Below are positions 1 through 11,584 of a stretch of DNA of 64,000 nucleotides, piece by piece. Position 1 is the first letter of the stretch. Each line of letters starts with the position of its first letter. The stretch is taken from positions 40,589,822 through 40,653,821 of the forward strand of contig OX365955.1 in the NCBI GenBank assembly GCA_947247005.1, in the 5' to 3' direction. Origin of the DNA: Spisula solida (lineage: Eukaryota > Mollusca > Bivalvia > Venerida > Mactridae). Made by a program: the position numbers and the translations under genes. A model generated the notes under the pieces. It did not search any database, had not been told where the DNA came from, and saw only the letters and a program-made list of their open reading frames with translations.

Positions 1-248
1 TGGAAACCAAAATTGTAATTGTCATTAACTTAAGCCTTCTGACCAAAATAAAAGTTATTTGGTGAAAATATCTCTAGAAATGGCGGAGTAATTGCATGTT
101 TAATCTGCTTTGAAGGATTTTATTTAATTAGTAAATTATAGAAACATTGCCATTGAAGGCCTCTTGTTTTGCAAAAAAATAGTGGGCCGCATAGGATTTC
201 CTGATTTGTTAATTTGGCCCTGTTGACCTCCCTGCTTAACAGCATTAC

Positions 249-3200
249 CTTAAGTTTGTAGGAAACAATTCGAGAGCATAAACTGTCAGCACACCACTGG
301 CAGCACCATTAGTCACTTTGGCAACATAAGCGACTGAATTCATAACATCAGTGTATCCATCAAGAACTAAAGCAGATACAACGTTTGTAACATTACTTTT
401 AATAGACTACATTGAAGGGGCATCTCGAAGACGCCCGAAGTAATTACAATACAGATCTTAAGCCTATGTCACACTGAGCATTTTTTGCCTCGGCGATGTA
501 CTCCTGATGTACATTAATGAGTTATCATGACATCGGGAACAGGTCGATCGTGTTCTTGGGGAAGCTTCGGAGAAGTCATGAGACAGTTTATGATATCGGA
601 AGGAATCGAGATAAATCGGGTGGAATCTGAAAATATCGGGAGAACATCGCCAATGAACTCAATGCACAACATAATATAAATCGTTTTAATCTTTAAGAAT
701 AAAATGTGCGGAAATATATCTCTATAATAATGAAATACATTCAAATTGCGCATAATAATTTATCTCTGCCTGCGATTTATACCAACACACTCACAAAGGA
801 CAGCCGATTCAAGTTTGTTGATCGAAGCCTCTTTTGACTCGTTATATATAATTATTCTTTATTTCAGTCTCATTCGCATATTTATAGTTTACCCTACTAT
901 GATTTTCAAGTTTTTGGACCTCTAATCCATTTATTTTTGCAAAGGACACACTATCTAGTAAGTGGTTCATTTAGTAAATCTGTTAATTTGGGCAATTTGG
1001 CTGTTTCCAAATATGGAAAACTAGACCCGCCTACCCTCTCAATTGTAGCTCTGTGAAGTTGGCTCAACATACGACATTCAAAAAATCGAATGTCGTGCAG
1101 CTGGACATCGATTGATGACAATTTTTTTAATGTCGTCCAATGTAGTATGTCGAGCTGCTTGACATTAGATTTCTGTTAATTTCTTGAATGTCGTCCAATG
1201 TCGTATGTCGAACTGCACGACATTCGATTTATGACATTTTTTTGAATGTCTTCAAGTGTCGTATATCGATTCACGACATTCGATTTCTGACAATTTTTTG
1301 TATGTCGTCCAATGTCGTATGTCGAGCTGTACGACATTCGATTCATGATAATTTTTTGAATGTCGTCCAATGTCGTATGTCGAGCTGCACGACATTCGAT
1401 TTTTTGAAAGTCGTATGTTGAGCCAACTTCACACAGCTCTCAATTGTACTGTTATTTTATCAGCAATTATCAGCTTTTGTCTAATTTCAATCACATTACC
1501 CCATAAAGTATTTCCCCGCGTATTTATTGATCATCCCTCGTACATACAATCTTGCCTTATTTTACCCTCATTACTCAATCAATGGGCATGCTATTGTTTG
1601 CAAACAAAAGCATTGGAAATGCCACCAAGAAGTGGGCGGGTAAACTATAAGCCGGTTATAGATCACATATTAGAATTATAATTATTATACCCCCAGATAC
1701 ATAGTATATATTCTCATGCTTGAGGATGGTTGGTCTGTTGGTTGGTTGGCGTATTGGTCCGTGCAAAATTTGTCCGCGCTATTTCTCTGTAACCATTGCT
1801 CGGATTTCAATGAAACTTTGCATGAATAATCAGTATCAAGTCTAGTTGTGCATATCGTCGGCGCACGTAAATCGATTTAATTTTAAGGTAGTTAATTTAA
1901 TACTAGTTATAGCCCTTAGTTTTTTTACACTAATAAATTTTGTCCATGCTATTTCTCTGTAACTAATTGTCGGATTTCAACCAAACTTTGCATGACTGAT
2001 CAGTATCAAGTCTAGTTAAGCACATTAATAGAATTAATTTTAAGATGGTTATGGTCCTTAGTTTTTTACACTTATAACTTTTGTCCATGCTTTTTCTCTG
2101 TAACTAATGGTCGGATTTCAATGAAACTTTGCATGAATGATTAAAACCAAGTGTGGTTGTGCATATCGTCGGCACACGTTGGTCGAATCAATTTAAAGGT
2201 AGTTATGGCCCTTCGTGTTTTTTCACTTATAAATTTTGTCAGCGCTATTTCTCTGTAACCAATGATCGAATTTTAACGAACCTGTGCATGAATGATAAGT
2301 ACTAAGTCTATATTTGCATATGGTCGACAAACGTTGGTCGGATCAATTTTATAGTTATGGCCCTTTGTTTTTTTACAATTATAAATTTTGTTTGCGCTAC
2401 TGCCCAGTAACCAATGGTTGGATTTCAACAAAACTTTGCATGACTGATCAGTACCAAGTCTAGTTACAAGTGCATATCTGACTGTGTCAAGCAGTTTTTT
2501 GGGGTATTCATCACATTCAGTGATATTTCATGTTATGCACATCACTCCATAAATGGGCACGCTATTGTTTGCAAACAAAAGCATTGGAAAAGCCACAAAG
2601 AAGTGGGCGGGTAAACTATAAGCCGGTTATAGATCACATATTAGAATTATAATTATTATGCTAATATAAATGTTACAAACCTTTTTTTTCACTCTTAATC
2701 AATGATACAGTTACCTATGTCAATACGTATATCAAGTAAATAAATACTAATAAGTTAGTCAATAGAAAAAGTTAACAGGTCCGTGAAAAGTATCTTATAG
2801 CTACTATATTAATAATTATACACATTTGTATATATCAGTGGTCCATTAGGATACTTTTCATGGACATGTGGTAGAATTGGTCATGACGAAAAATTGATGA
2901 CGTCACATCAGCATCACGTGTACCTTTTGCTTGAGTTATTCCAACAGAAAGTCCACATATTCCAGATATGAGGAGTAAGATGAATGTAATCCGATTACGT
3001 CCATACCTGAAAAATTGCAGCGTCCATATAAAGTTTCAAAGATTTTATGTAAATTAAAAAACTGAAGCTGAAATTGCACTTAATGATAACACATACATGT
3101 ATTTAAAAGTAATAAAGAAAGAAAAAGAAAACGAAGTTTCAAAGACAATATTACATGTAAAAGGATGATCTGAAAAAACGGTAGACTTTATGTATAACTC

Positions 3201-6200
3201 AATTGATCATTTTAAATACAAGCATACATTAACATTAATCTGAATATGTTATGATGTGTTAGACCTGATGCTATAAATACCGACGATAACATCTACCAAT
3301 CCGGAGGTCCCTGGTTCGAATCTCGACCGCGTCACAAGAGTTGAACTGGTTCGAAACCCAGAGGTATTGATATACACCGGACTCGTTAAAGAACTAAGGA
3401 GTCTATTCGGAAAAAGCCATTGCAGCCCGCCTAGATTCATTGTTTAACACATTTGTTTCTGTCTCTTCCCTCGAAGCCAGAGGTCACTGGCCAATTAGGC
3501 AAGGACAAAACCGACTGTCTCAGTGGAACGAAAAATAAAATAATAACTTTACCTGTCGGACAACGGACCGAAAGCACCACCGAGTACCACATCCGGGAGT
3601 GTTAGGAACAGCATATTTAAATACAAGTTGCCTGGCAACACACCGACACCAAATACGTAACCAATGCCACCCAATCCAATCGCAAACCTGGATTAAGTAA
3701 AACAGAAATGATTGAGAGGAACAACATCCGTTATGATGTGGCTTTCAACGTCGCCAAGCCGACATGGGAGGGGAAATATACAGTATTTATAATAACATAA
3801 ATAACTTTAATAACTTTGTCAGATTTTATGATAGAGAAGTGGTTTGATCCTTGTTATCAAGCCAATGAGCCCAAGTTCTTATAGGACATGAAGTAAACAC
3901 AGTGTAAAATACATGCAACATCAAGGTGACGTAAATAACGTAATCGATGTTACCATACATTTTCAGTGATTCCAAGAAATTTGGCCATCGGATCATTTCG
4001 CTGCAGACCACACCTGCAGTTGGTCTCTTCACTCACCCGACTTATATAATTATTAAATAAATATTAAGTATAGTTCTCATCTGACCATGACATAGAAAAA
4101 ACAGAGTGTTGTACCATGCGATGCAAAGACCAGCAGATTGGATAAACATTCGCTTTGATTTCAGTATTTCCAATATAGGTCCATCTTTCGTCAGTTTGTC
4201 TCCTTGTTTATCTGGGGTGAAGTATTCACAAACGTCAACATTGAATGTTGGAACTCGGTTGATCTTTGCTATTCGTTCGACAGTGTCCTCGACTTCTGCA
4301 ATCTTCTTCTTTGAAACAAGCCAGCGAATGCTCTCCGACAGAAAACTGGTAATGAGAAATCCAAACGGTTTAAAGGGGCCAAACTTTCAGTTTCAGTTTA
4401 TTTAATAATGCCAAAGTCCTGTAAAATACAGGAAACATATACTTAACAAATTTACAATATCAATTTAGCTGTTACAGTGACACTGGGCATACGACATTAA
4501 ACACCGTTTTGGAATATTTATAGTCACCAAAAATGAAATAATTCTTATAAAAGATTATATTAAGTCAGACAGGGAAGGCAGCACTCAAGTTAACCAGCCG
4601 AGCACAGAAAACATTAAAAACACACAAAGCACAATGTCCAACTAAACAAGCGCAGATCCGCCCAAGTCCAAGCTGTCGAAAAGTATAATAAATAACTAGC
4701 TGAATGACCCAGTAGAAAAGATACAGCAACCAAAAGGCGGAATGCCTACGCTGAATGACCTAGTTGTAAGCTTTAGCTGTAAGAAATCTTAAAACGAAGA
4801 AGTGCCCAACACACTACCGACTAAGAAAATTAAACGCCCCTTGTCTCATAGTTTAAAAACTGAATAGAAAAGATTCAGCAAACAATAGGCAGATAGCCCA
4901 CGCTGAATGATCTACTTCAGGCAATATTTTTAGGCAATATCCGTATTCGAGTGACTGTTTTGGATTCCATGACTGGCATTGTTTACAATTTATTTTTGTC
5001 TAGTCCCGCAGTGAATGGTAAGGCTTTGTGTCATTAGCGTATATTATATAAAGTTGATTGTTTTGCGTAGTATTTCACATCTAGACTCGATTGCAACCGT
5101 TTCCCGGTCATATGATGCGTTAAGTAGTGGAATCATGCAGGGGCGAGAACAATGCGTTTCCAACCTCTTCTCGTTACATACTGTAATGACCGGATGATGG
5201 GGAATTTCAAAACTATGTATTTTGTGATATAATTTCTTAGGCCTGTGATAAAATATACACAAACATTAAGGAGGTACGCGCACCTTTGATCTAACGATCG
5301 ATTTTTCCTTGAAACATCTTAAAATGACAGAACACTCTTTTAGAACAACATTGAAATCATTAAAATGATATGTCACCTGGCTCGTTTTCGACAAACGTGG
5401 CTTTCTAATGACATAACATTGTATTTTGTTCATTTTATCTATTTCCTGCATTTATGGCACCATTATGTTCTTTTTAAGATTTTTACTATACGAAATTATT
5501 TTTAAGCAATGCATGATATTTTATGTGTTCAATGGTCATTCCTATTGACATTAGTCACAATTCCGGCTGCCTGGTGAACAAAATTCAGTATTTGAACATG
5601 ATAAATAGTTACCCCACACACTTGCAAAGTGTGATTTTGAAATGAACGTCAAAAAATATCTAACGATCGAAAATAATTTAGAATTGGCCTTAAGTTCAGT
5701 ATGAAATAGAACACCAGCTTAGACAAATAAAAAATAGTGGTCACCAGCCTTTTTGGGAGCTATTCATCAAAAAGTACGAATTATGATTAAATTTGCATAA
5801 AATTAACCTAATTTGCATATTGTAATGAAATAAAATTTTATTAAAAATATTTCAAGTGTGGCTACTCGTATAACTAAACCATGTACTGCATACATGTACA
5901 TGTATTATATATAAGCATATGCATTTGAACAATTGTAGGGACTTATTTTGAACCCATATTTTTCACATAAATTAATGCATACGCTACCCGAATTCGCCAA
6001 TTCCAAAACCAATTTTTACCATGGTAATTCTGACGATGGCACAAACACACGCGAAGGCACACCATTTGATTGAAATATTCAATACATATACATGTATGTA
6101 AATTATATGTTTTTGCCCACGTTTTCAAATCATACGTGGCTGTATCTTTTTAATTTGAGTAGTAAGTATTATACTGCTTAATATGAACAAATGCACTGCA

Positions 6201-9200
6201 TCCAGCGGGGATTTTCCATCAGGTCTTTGGATAATCTGGTGGGAAAAATGACCACGGAATTTGTTTGCTCCCACAGAGACTGTAGACTTGTTAAAAAAAC
6301 GATACGACCACCAATATGTTTCAAGCAGACAAAGTCAATAAAGCGAACAAATTATTACATAAAGTTTTTGAGTACAAACACACCACGAAGCACACATTAT
6401 TGGTACACCGGAAATAGCTGTGGCAATATGTATCTTCTTCCAGTCTTGTGATCCCCATGACAACAGAGCAAACAAACATGCAGCAAGTGGCGTCGATGGC
6501 ATTGTAACGACCAGAGAGCGCCATCTTGGTGGAACAACCTCAATCATTAGGTTGTATTGTACTGTGGTTATAGACCCGATGGCGAAACCAATCAGTGTAC
6601 GCACAACCAGATACACCTTCCAGTTCCCGGACCATACACCGACGATGTTAAGCACAATTGTCGCAAATATACTAACTTTATACACAGGTCGACGTCCATA
6701 TAAGTCAGAAACATAGCCAATGCTAAGGCAAGCACATGCCATGGCAAACATTTGTAGTGATGTAATAAGGGAAACAATCCACAACCGATCACAAACCAGA
6801 CTCCACTGAAATAAACAACCATTGACAATAGATAAACTTAAATATACCAAAACTGGGAGGTTAGGCAGTACTCAACAGAATCAGCAACGCACGAAAGGCA
6901 AATAATACCACAGGCCTAAGAAATTATATCACAAAATACAGAGTTTTGAAATTTCCCATCATCCGGTCATTACAATGTAAAGAGAACAGGTTGGAAAAGC
7001 TTTTTTCTGTCCCCTACACAAATCCGTTATTTAACGCATCAACGGGTCAGGAAATGGTTGAAATCGGGTCTAGATATGTTGTACTACAGAAAACAATCAA
7101 TATATCCACCATTTACCGTGTTTAAGTTACATTTGAGGCAATATCAGAATTTGAGTCGCTGTTTTGGATTTCATGACTGTCATTGTTTACAAAAAATATT
7201 CTAGTCTAGTCCCGCAGTGAATGGTTAAAGGCTTTGTGTCATTAGCGTTTATTCACACATTGTGTATTGTTACATGCAAATAAGTAAGGAAAGCCAGTGG
7301 TAATCAGCGTGTCGTTTGGTCGTTTTTAAATTTGTAAACAACGACAGTCATGAAATCCAAAACAGCGAGTCGACGGCGAAATACCTAAAATATAACTTAA
7401 GACGCGTTAAATTGTAGATAAATTGATTGTTTTGTGTCGTATTTTACATCTAGATTCGATTGCAACCGTTTCCCGGTCCGATGATACTGAATAGTGGAAT
7501 CATTCAGGGCCAGAAAAATGCGTTTACAACCTGTTCTCTTATATATAGTAATGACCGGATGATTGGGAATTTCAAAACTGTATTTTGTGATATAATCTCT
7601 GAGGCCTGTGATAATGCAAAGAAATATTGCCCAGCACAATGCAATCAATGAAATTAACTTATACAAGATGTGTGTATCAATGGAATGTCATTCATAAAAT
7701 TATAAATCGAAATTCTCCTGAATCAGTAGCCAGTATGTAGCTAGTGTTGAGATAGTTATATGCCGTGACATTATGTTTCATCAGGTCTTGGATAAAACAC
7801 AGGTGTGTGCAATAACTAGAGTGCAAGCTATTATTACCATACACTGTAGTTATTGCATTCACGCCTTTGAAAATGAATTATCATTGCATTTGTCGCATCG
7901 TTTTACATAACATCAATGTATGATACAATTTTATTTATAATATATTTATAATTGTAGAGAATCGCTTCAAGCTGTATCAATGCAAATTAAAGGCAACAAT
8001 CCAAAAGCGCATTCTTTTCTTGTTTACAAACTTCATACGTCCTGTACAGATGTTAATTTATACTAATTTATTTAAGGTCGATTGTGAAACAAGTTTTTCC
8101 AACTTATATTAATCACTCTCGACACCTCATTCCTGAGGTTATCCATCGCCACGAGGGTATGAGAGAAGAGAAGCCAGTTCCCCTTTTATGCTGAGCGTCT
8201 AGCAAGGGAAATTTTGGTACCATTTTTATTTCGTCTTTGGTATGACGCGGCCAGGGATCGAACCCGAGACCTCCCGCACTCGAAGCGAACGCTCAACCAC
8301 TAGGCTATCGAGGAGGCGGTGTTGTATCTGACACTGGAGTACACTGGTAAGGTGAATCAGCCGCTGAATATCACTGAAAAAAAATGATTTCAAAAGGCTC
8401 AAAAGCCCGAACTAACTTACACTTCAATGTTATCACTCCCCATTGAGGAATATAATCTTGGAATTAATTTTCTCTTTCATATGTAAAGCCTAGGTCCCAC
8501 TGAGGAATTCCACATCGGCGATGCCCTTCCGATTTCTTCCGATACAACCCGATTCATCACAATTCCTTCCGATATCACAAACTGTATCATGACTTCCCTG
8601 AAGCTTCCCCTAGACCACATGGAACTTGTTCCCGATGTCCTGAATACTCATTAATTTTAATCGAGAGTACATCGCTGAGGCGAACAATGCTCAGTAGGAC
8701 CTAGGCTTAAAGGACAACCTATTCACATGTGGATGATATAAACGCAGCTCATTTTTTTAATTACTCGGCATACGAGCTATGGTCTACATGCAGATGGCAC
8801 AATTCAGCGCTGGGACAGACTCAGAAGAATTTTTATGTAGCTGAGCATTGAGTTCAGCAAATTAAAATTAGCAAAACACGTGTATTTTTGTGTTTATTAA
8901 TACTAAAGGAGAAAACGACATAGGTCTCTCAAAAGTATTGAAAGAAAATATATTGGTAACACTGTACACGTTAAGAATAAATGTTCAAACCTCAGATACA
9001 ATGGTGCTCTCCTTATCGTCAAATATGAACTCAGTACACACATTGGATTCATCTCCATCTATATAGCACGCTTCCTTTACGTCAACATCACTAATATTAA
9101 ATGCCACACTACTCATGTTGTTCACTTTGAACGCCTTGCAGATAAATCCAGGATTCTGTCCAGCATAGACCATGGTCATATTGCTCCAGACTGTGCATAG

Positions 9201-9326
9201 TTTGACCAGATGTATAGCACAGCATGTTAACCATTGATATATAGAACATCCTCCAATATGATCTATAAGTTCGTCTAAATCTTTATGTTTAGTACCAGTC
9301 TCCTTATCTACATCCACAACCGCCAT
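249..9326 (-). CDS. SLC22-family solute transporter, left copy (exons 1-6; 3' end outside window)
   Basis: Spliced gene of the SLC22 branch of the major facilitator superfamily, expected to be a 12-helix plasma-membrane carrier of organic ions; the substrate cannot be told. Exons run 9326-8991, 6805-6384, 4345-4115, 3687-3553, 3006-2924 and 366-249, all with GT/AG borders and the same lengths and phases as the right copy. Exon 1 has TM1 and the first extracellular loop. Exon 2 opens with WSLVCDR and contains GYVSDLYGRRPVYK, the MFS loop between TM2 and TM3. Exon 3 has SESIRWL where the family has PESPRWL. Exon 6 has LELFPTNLR, the family ELYPT motif. The ATG at 9326 (MAVVDV) is preferred: an in-frame ATG lies at 9437, but the right copy has stops in that region. 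No exon is broken. The last two exons should lie left of base 1. Introns carry several private insertions. Confidence 0.88.
461..652. mobile_element. CCTAGGTCCCACTGAG MITE, copy 1 (one end lost)
   Basis: Near-palindromic MITE of about 215 bp with ends reading AGCCTAGGTCCCACTGAG in intact copies. This copy begins AGCCTATGTCACACTGAG and lost its right end through a deletion relative to copy 4 at 40986. Lies in intron 5 of the left SLC22 copy, at the position matching copy 4. Confidence 0.7.
1048..1436. mobile_element. Foldback/Mutator-like MITE with minisatellite core
   Basis: Imperfect terminal inverted repeats of about 50 bp (outer part CTSTGTGAAGTTGGCTCAAC) enclose tandem units of about 55-60 bp built around 'gtcgtccaatgtcgtatgtcg'. 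It is flanked by a 12-bp direct repeat CTCTCAATTGTA at 1036-1047 and 1437-1448. The equivalent site in the right copy (about 36087-36120) has the target once and no insert. Non-coding. Confidence 0.75.
1581..2659. repeat. 108-bp direct repeats flanking a tandem array
   Basis: The segment 1581-1688 recurs almost unchanged at 2552-2659. The right copy has this sequence only once (around 35375-35430 and 35990-36020, split by a hairpin element). Between the two lies a block absent from the right copy, mostly the array at 1735-2500. Confidence 0.7.
1735..2500. repeat. Tandem array, about 150-bp diverged units
   Basis: About five units share 'gctatttctctgtaac', 'tttcaa(t/c)gaaactttgcatga' and 'agttatggccctt' landmarks. 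Units start near 1760, 1935, 2075, 2230 and 2385. No coding capacity. Confidence 0.65.
3255..3350 (+). mobile_element. tRNA-like SINE remnant in intron 4 (left copy)
   Basis: Has a B-box-like GGTTCGAATCT after 'accaatccggaggtccct'. The tRNA head is incomplete. The same remnant is in intron 4 of the right copy, so it predates duplication. Confidence 0.5.
4915..5247 (+). mobile_element. Single arm of the CACAGGCCT inverted-repeat family
   Basis: Matches one arm of 6909-7610, from 'gactgttttggattccatgac' through 'gtaatgaccggatgatgggg' to AGGCCTGTG. In intron 2 of the left SLC22 copy; not seen in the right copy. Confidence 0.6.
6909..7610. mobile_element. Long inverted-repeat element, hAT-like
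   Basis: Arms of about 300 bp start CACAGGCCTAAGAAATTAT on the left and end with the inverse (…GAGGCCTGTG) on the right. Both arms contain CCGGTCATTAC-type and 'atgaaatccaaaacagc'-type blocks. Flanking ATAATAC / ATAATGC resembles a 7-8 bp target duplication. Both other SLC22 loci lack it in intron 1 (near 31445 and 52515). Non-coding. Confidence 0.68.
8055..8319 (-). mobile_element. tRNA-derived SINE, copy A
   Basis: Read on the minus strand it starts CCGCCTCCTCGATAGCC and carries a pol III A box (TAGCCTAGTGG) and B box (GGTTCGATCCC) in a tRNA-like head, then a tail of about 190 bp ending AATTAGTATAAATT. Flanked by TGTT on both sides. The right SLC22 copy has the empty site in intron 1 near 30985. 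Confidence 0.82.
8488..8706. mobile_element. CCTAGGTCCCACTGAG MITE, copy 2
   Basis: Both terminal inverted repeats are present (GCCTAGGTCCCACTGAG and its inverse with one change). Internal sequence is rich in 'atcgg/ccgat' motifs. Lies in intron 1 of the left SLC22 copy at the position matching copy 3. Confidence 0.78.
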
Positions 9327-9560
9327 TATTAAAATGATATCAAATGTATTTCTATTTAAATATACTTTTTGTGACACTACATACTCATGAAAGTATTGAA
9401 TTTTATCAGAAAATGGCGAAAAATACACCGCATTCAATCAAAACCAACACATATACTCTATATATCACAATGAAAGTTAAAACCAGCAACAGCAATGTTT
9501 TAATGAAACTAGAAATACTTTTACAATCACATTTTAATTAAAAAACATCAGAACTGTACA
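9327..9560 (-). other. Upstream region of left SLC22 copy
   Basis: About 230 bp upstream of the start codon is alignable to 29880-30087 upstream of the right copy, including a shared stretch with an imperfect 'acattgct(g/t)atgctgg' core. It is the likely promoter-proximal segment; no specific element is recognised. The duplication boundary appears to lie near 9560. Confidence 0.35.
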
Positions 9561-9644
9561 TGTAAATTTACATTTTTTGTGAATATACAGAATGAACAAC
9601 TTAAATTAACAACATTGTCAACGTACGGAAACCATGGAGGGACA

Positions 9645-10490
9645 TTTTTAGCTCCACTATTCGTAGAATAAAGGGAGCTATTGCAGTTACCCGACCGTCG
9701 GCGTCTGCGTCGGTATCTGTGTCGGCGTCGGCGTAACACTTTAGTTAAAGTTTAGGTACAGGTTTTTTAACCTCTTATATTCTCTAAGTCCTTTGAGATA
9801 TTGCTTTCATACTTTGCATACTTGTTTGCCACCATGACCCCAACCCATATACAGGAGTAGGTAACTCCATCAGGCATTTTGTTGAAATTATGCCCCCTTT
9901 TTCTACTTAGTGCAAATAGTGCAAATGGTAAAGTTTAGGTACAGGTTTTTTAAACCTCTAATATCTTCATAATACATGGACATATTGCTTTGATACTTTG
10001 CATACTTGTTCACCATCATGACCCCAACCCATACACAGGGGTAGGTAACTCTATTAAGCATTTTGGTGAAATTATGCCCCCTTGTTTCAACTTAGTGCAA
10101 ATGTTAAAGTTTAGGTACAGGTCTTTTCACCTCTAATATGTTCAAAGTGCATTGATATGTTGCTTTGCATACTTGTTCACCATCATGACCCCAACCCATA
10201 CACGGGAGAAGATAATATGTAGCATTTTGTTGAAATTATGCCCCCTTTTGGACTAAGAAATGCTTATTTGCTTACCTTCATGACCAAGAGGACCTACACA
10301 TGAGTAGGTAATTGTCCTGCATAATTTGTCCAAATTATCCCCCTTTTTCGACTTAGAAGCCCCAACCTCTACACAGCAGAGGTTAATGCTGCTGTTATGA
10401 AGCATTTTGTTTTGAGTATATAATGATTATACTATCCCAGCATGGCGCTGCGAATATTGGAGCGCGCTGTTCGTGGACAGACAGCTCTTG
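9645..10490 (+). repeat. Dispersed repeat with about 170-bp tandem units
   Basis: Begins TTTTTAGCTCCACTATTCG, continues through a GTCGGCG-rich stretch, then repeats units with 'gttaaagtttaggtacagg', 'catgaccccaacccatacac' and 'gaaattatgccccct' (near 9744, 9931, 10104). Ends near 'gttcgtggacagacagctct'. Open frames are incidental. Confidence 0.7.
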
Positions 10491-11055
10491 TTTGTTGTTA
10501 CTTGTTAATACTTATTTGTTATTACTTACTTGTTACTACTTGATACTTTTAATAGTTATTTCTTCGGTACATTGTTTGCAAGGAGGGCAGATTGAGGGGG
10601 TAGACAATGGTGTACCAGCACCTCAAGTCGCCTGAACGTAGCTAATGGGCATTTTGTTCTAGGTGAAACATATAACATTTGTCTTGCTCATTAATTTTAT
10701 TAGTGAATATATAATATATTATCAAGTCAGGGAACGATTGTGTTTGGTATGCTGCTCAGATAAATGATGCATTTTTATTAATAATGTTTATCAAGTAGAG
10801 AACGCGTTTGTATGGTTAAAAGTATAAAGAATGCATCTTAGCCCGTAAACCTTTCATTGGAGGGGGTATGTCAACATTTACGGCCCCATCACCAAATCCT
10901 GTATCCGTTCCTGGTGGTTTACTTATTTGTTATTACTTACTTGTTATTACTTATTACTTATTTGTTATTACTTATTACTTATTTGTTATTACTTATTTGT
11001 TATTACTTACTTGTTATTACTTAATTGTTATTACTTATTTGTTATGACTTATAAC
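10480..11055. repeat. Low-complexity TTGTTATTACTTA tracts
   Basis: Two tracts (about 10490-10560 and 10918-11050) of alternating TTGTTATTACTTA and TTACTTACTTG. The sequence between them has no recognisable gene. Confidence 0.6.
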
Positions 11056-11244
11056 TAAACCTGTCGACAAAGACCACCCACTTAATCTCTATTGTCTGAA
11101 GATACAACCAAAAGGAACAGCAAATTAATTTAACCTGCTAAGAGAGACCACTAGTCAACAAAGACCATTATTTTGCTGTTCCTTTTGGGTTGTATCTTCA
11201 GACATATTTGAATGTACATATATGTGGTTCAAACATTATATAGA

Positions 11245-11345
11245 ACTGTCAGTGGCTTTCTATTACATCAATACTTGGTTAGGTTAGAAAATCACGATAT
11301 ACAAATTTTTTAGCCTAATCTGTGAGGCAACACCTTTAAGATGTC
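11245..11345 (+). mobile_element. End fragment of the TTTAAAGG..CTGCCTCACA MITE
   Basis: Matches 17820-17920, including 'tggctttctattacatcaat' and the terminal 'ctgtgaggcaacaccttta'. Confidence 0.55.
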
Positions 11346-11584
11346 ATTATATATTATCGAATATAATACGGAGAGCTGCTGTTTTCGGTATACAGATGCT
11401 ACGTTCTGTGTCTGTCTCATGCATGGTTGGGGCTTCTGTGTGACCTTTAATTGTCTATACAGTACAGTATTTAATAGTCTTGAATATAAGAAGAGCTGAT
11501 TCGTGACTGACGAAATAAACATCAGTTTATGTGTCTGCTGTGGCGCACACTTAACGAGGCTATTTACTTATCACAGCCCTCTAA

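Noticed and set aside
3826..4032. Intron 3 open frame containing IRWPNFLE, considered as an alternative exon
   Set aside because: The stretch is altered in the other two loci and lacks splice sites in phase with exons 3 and 4.
4106..4405. Plus-strand open frame of 99 codons over exon 3 of the left copy (repeated at 32932-33234 on the minus strand)
   Set aside because: It is antisense to SLC22 exon 3, and its repetition only reflects the duplicated exon.
6420..6716. Open frame of 98 codons opposite exon 2 (and its mirror at 31626-31922)
   Set aside because: Antisense shadow of a conserved coding exon; no family signature of its own.
8240..8320. Minus-strand tRNA gene
   Set aside because: A and B boxes are present, but the head does not close as a full cloverleaf and is followed by the same long tail in three copies, so it is a SINE.
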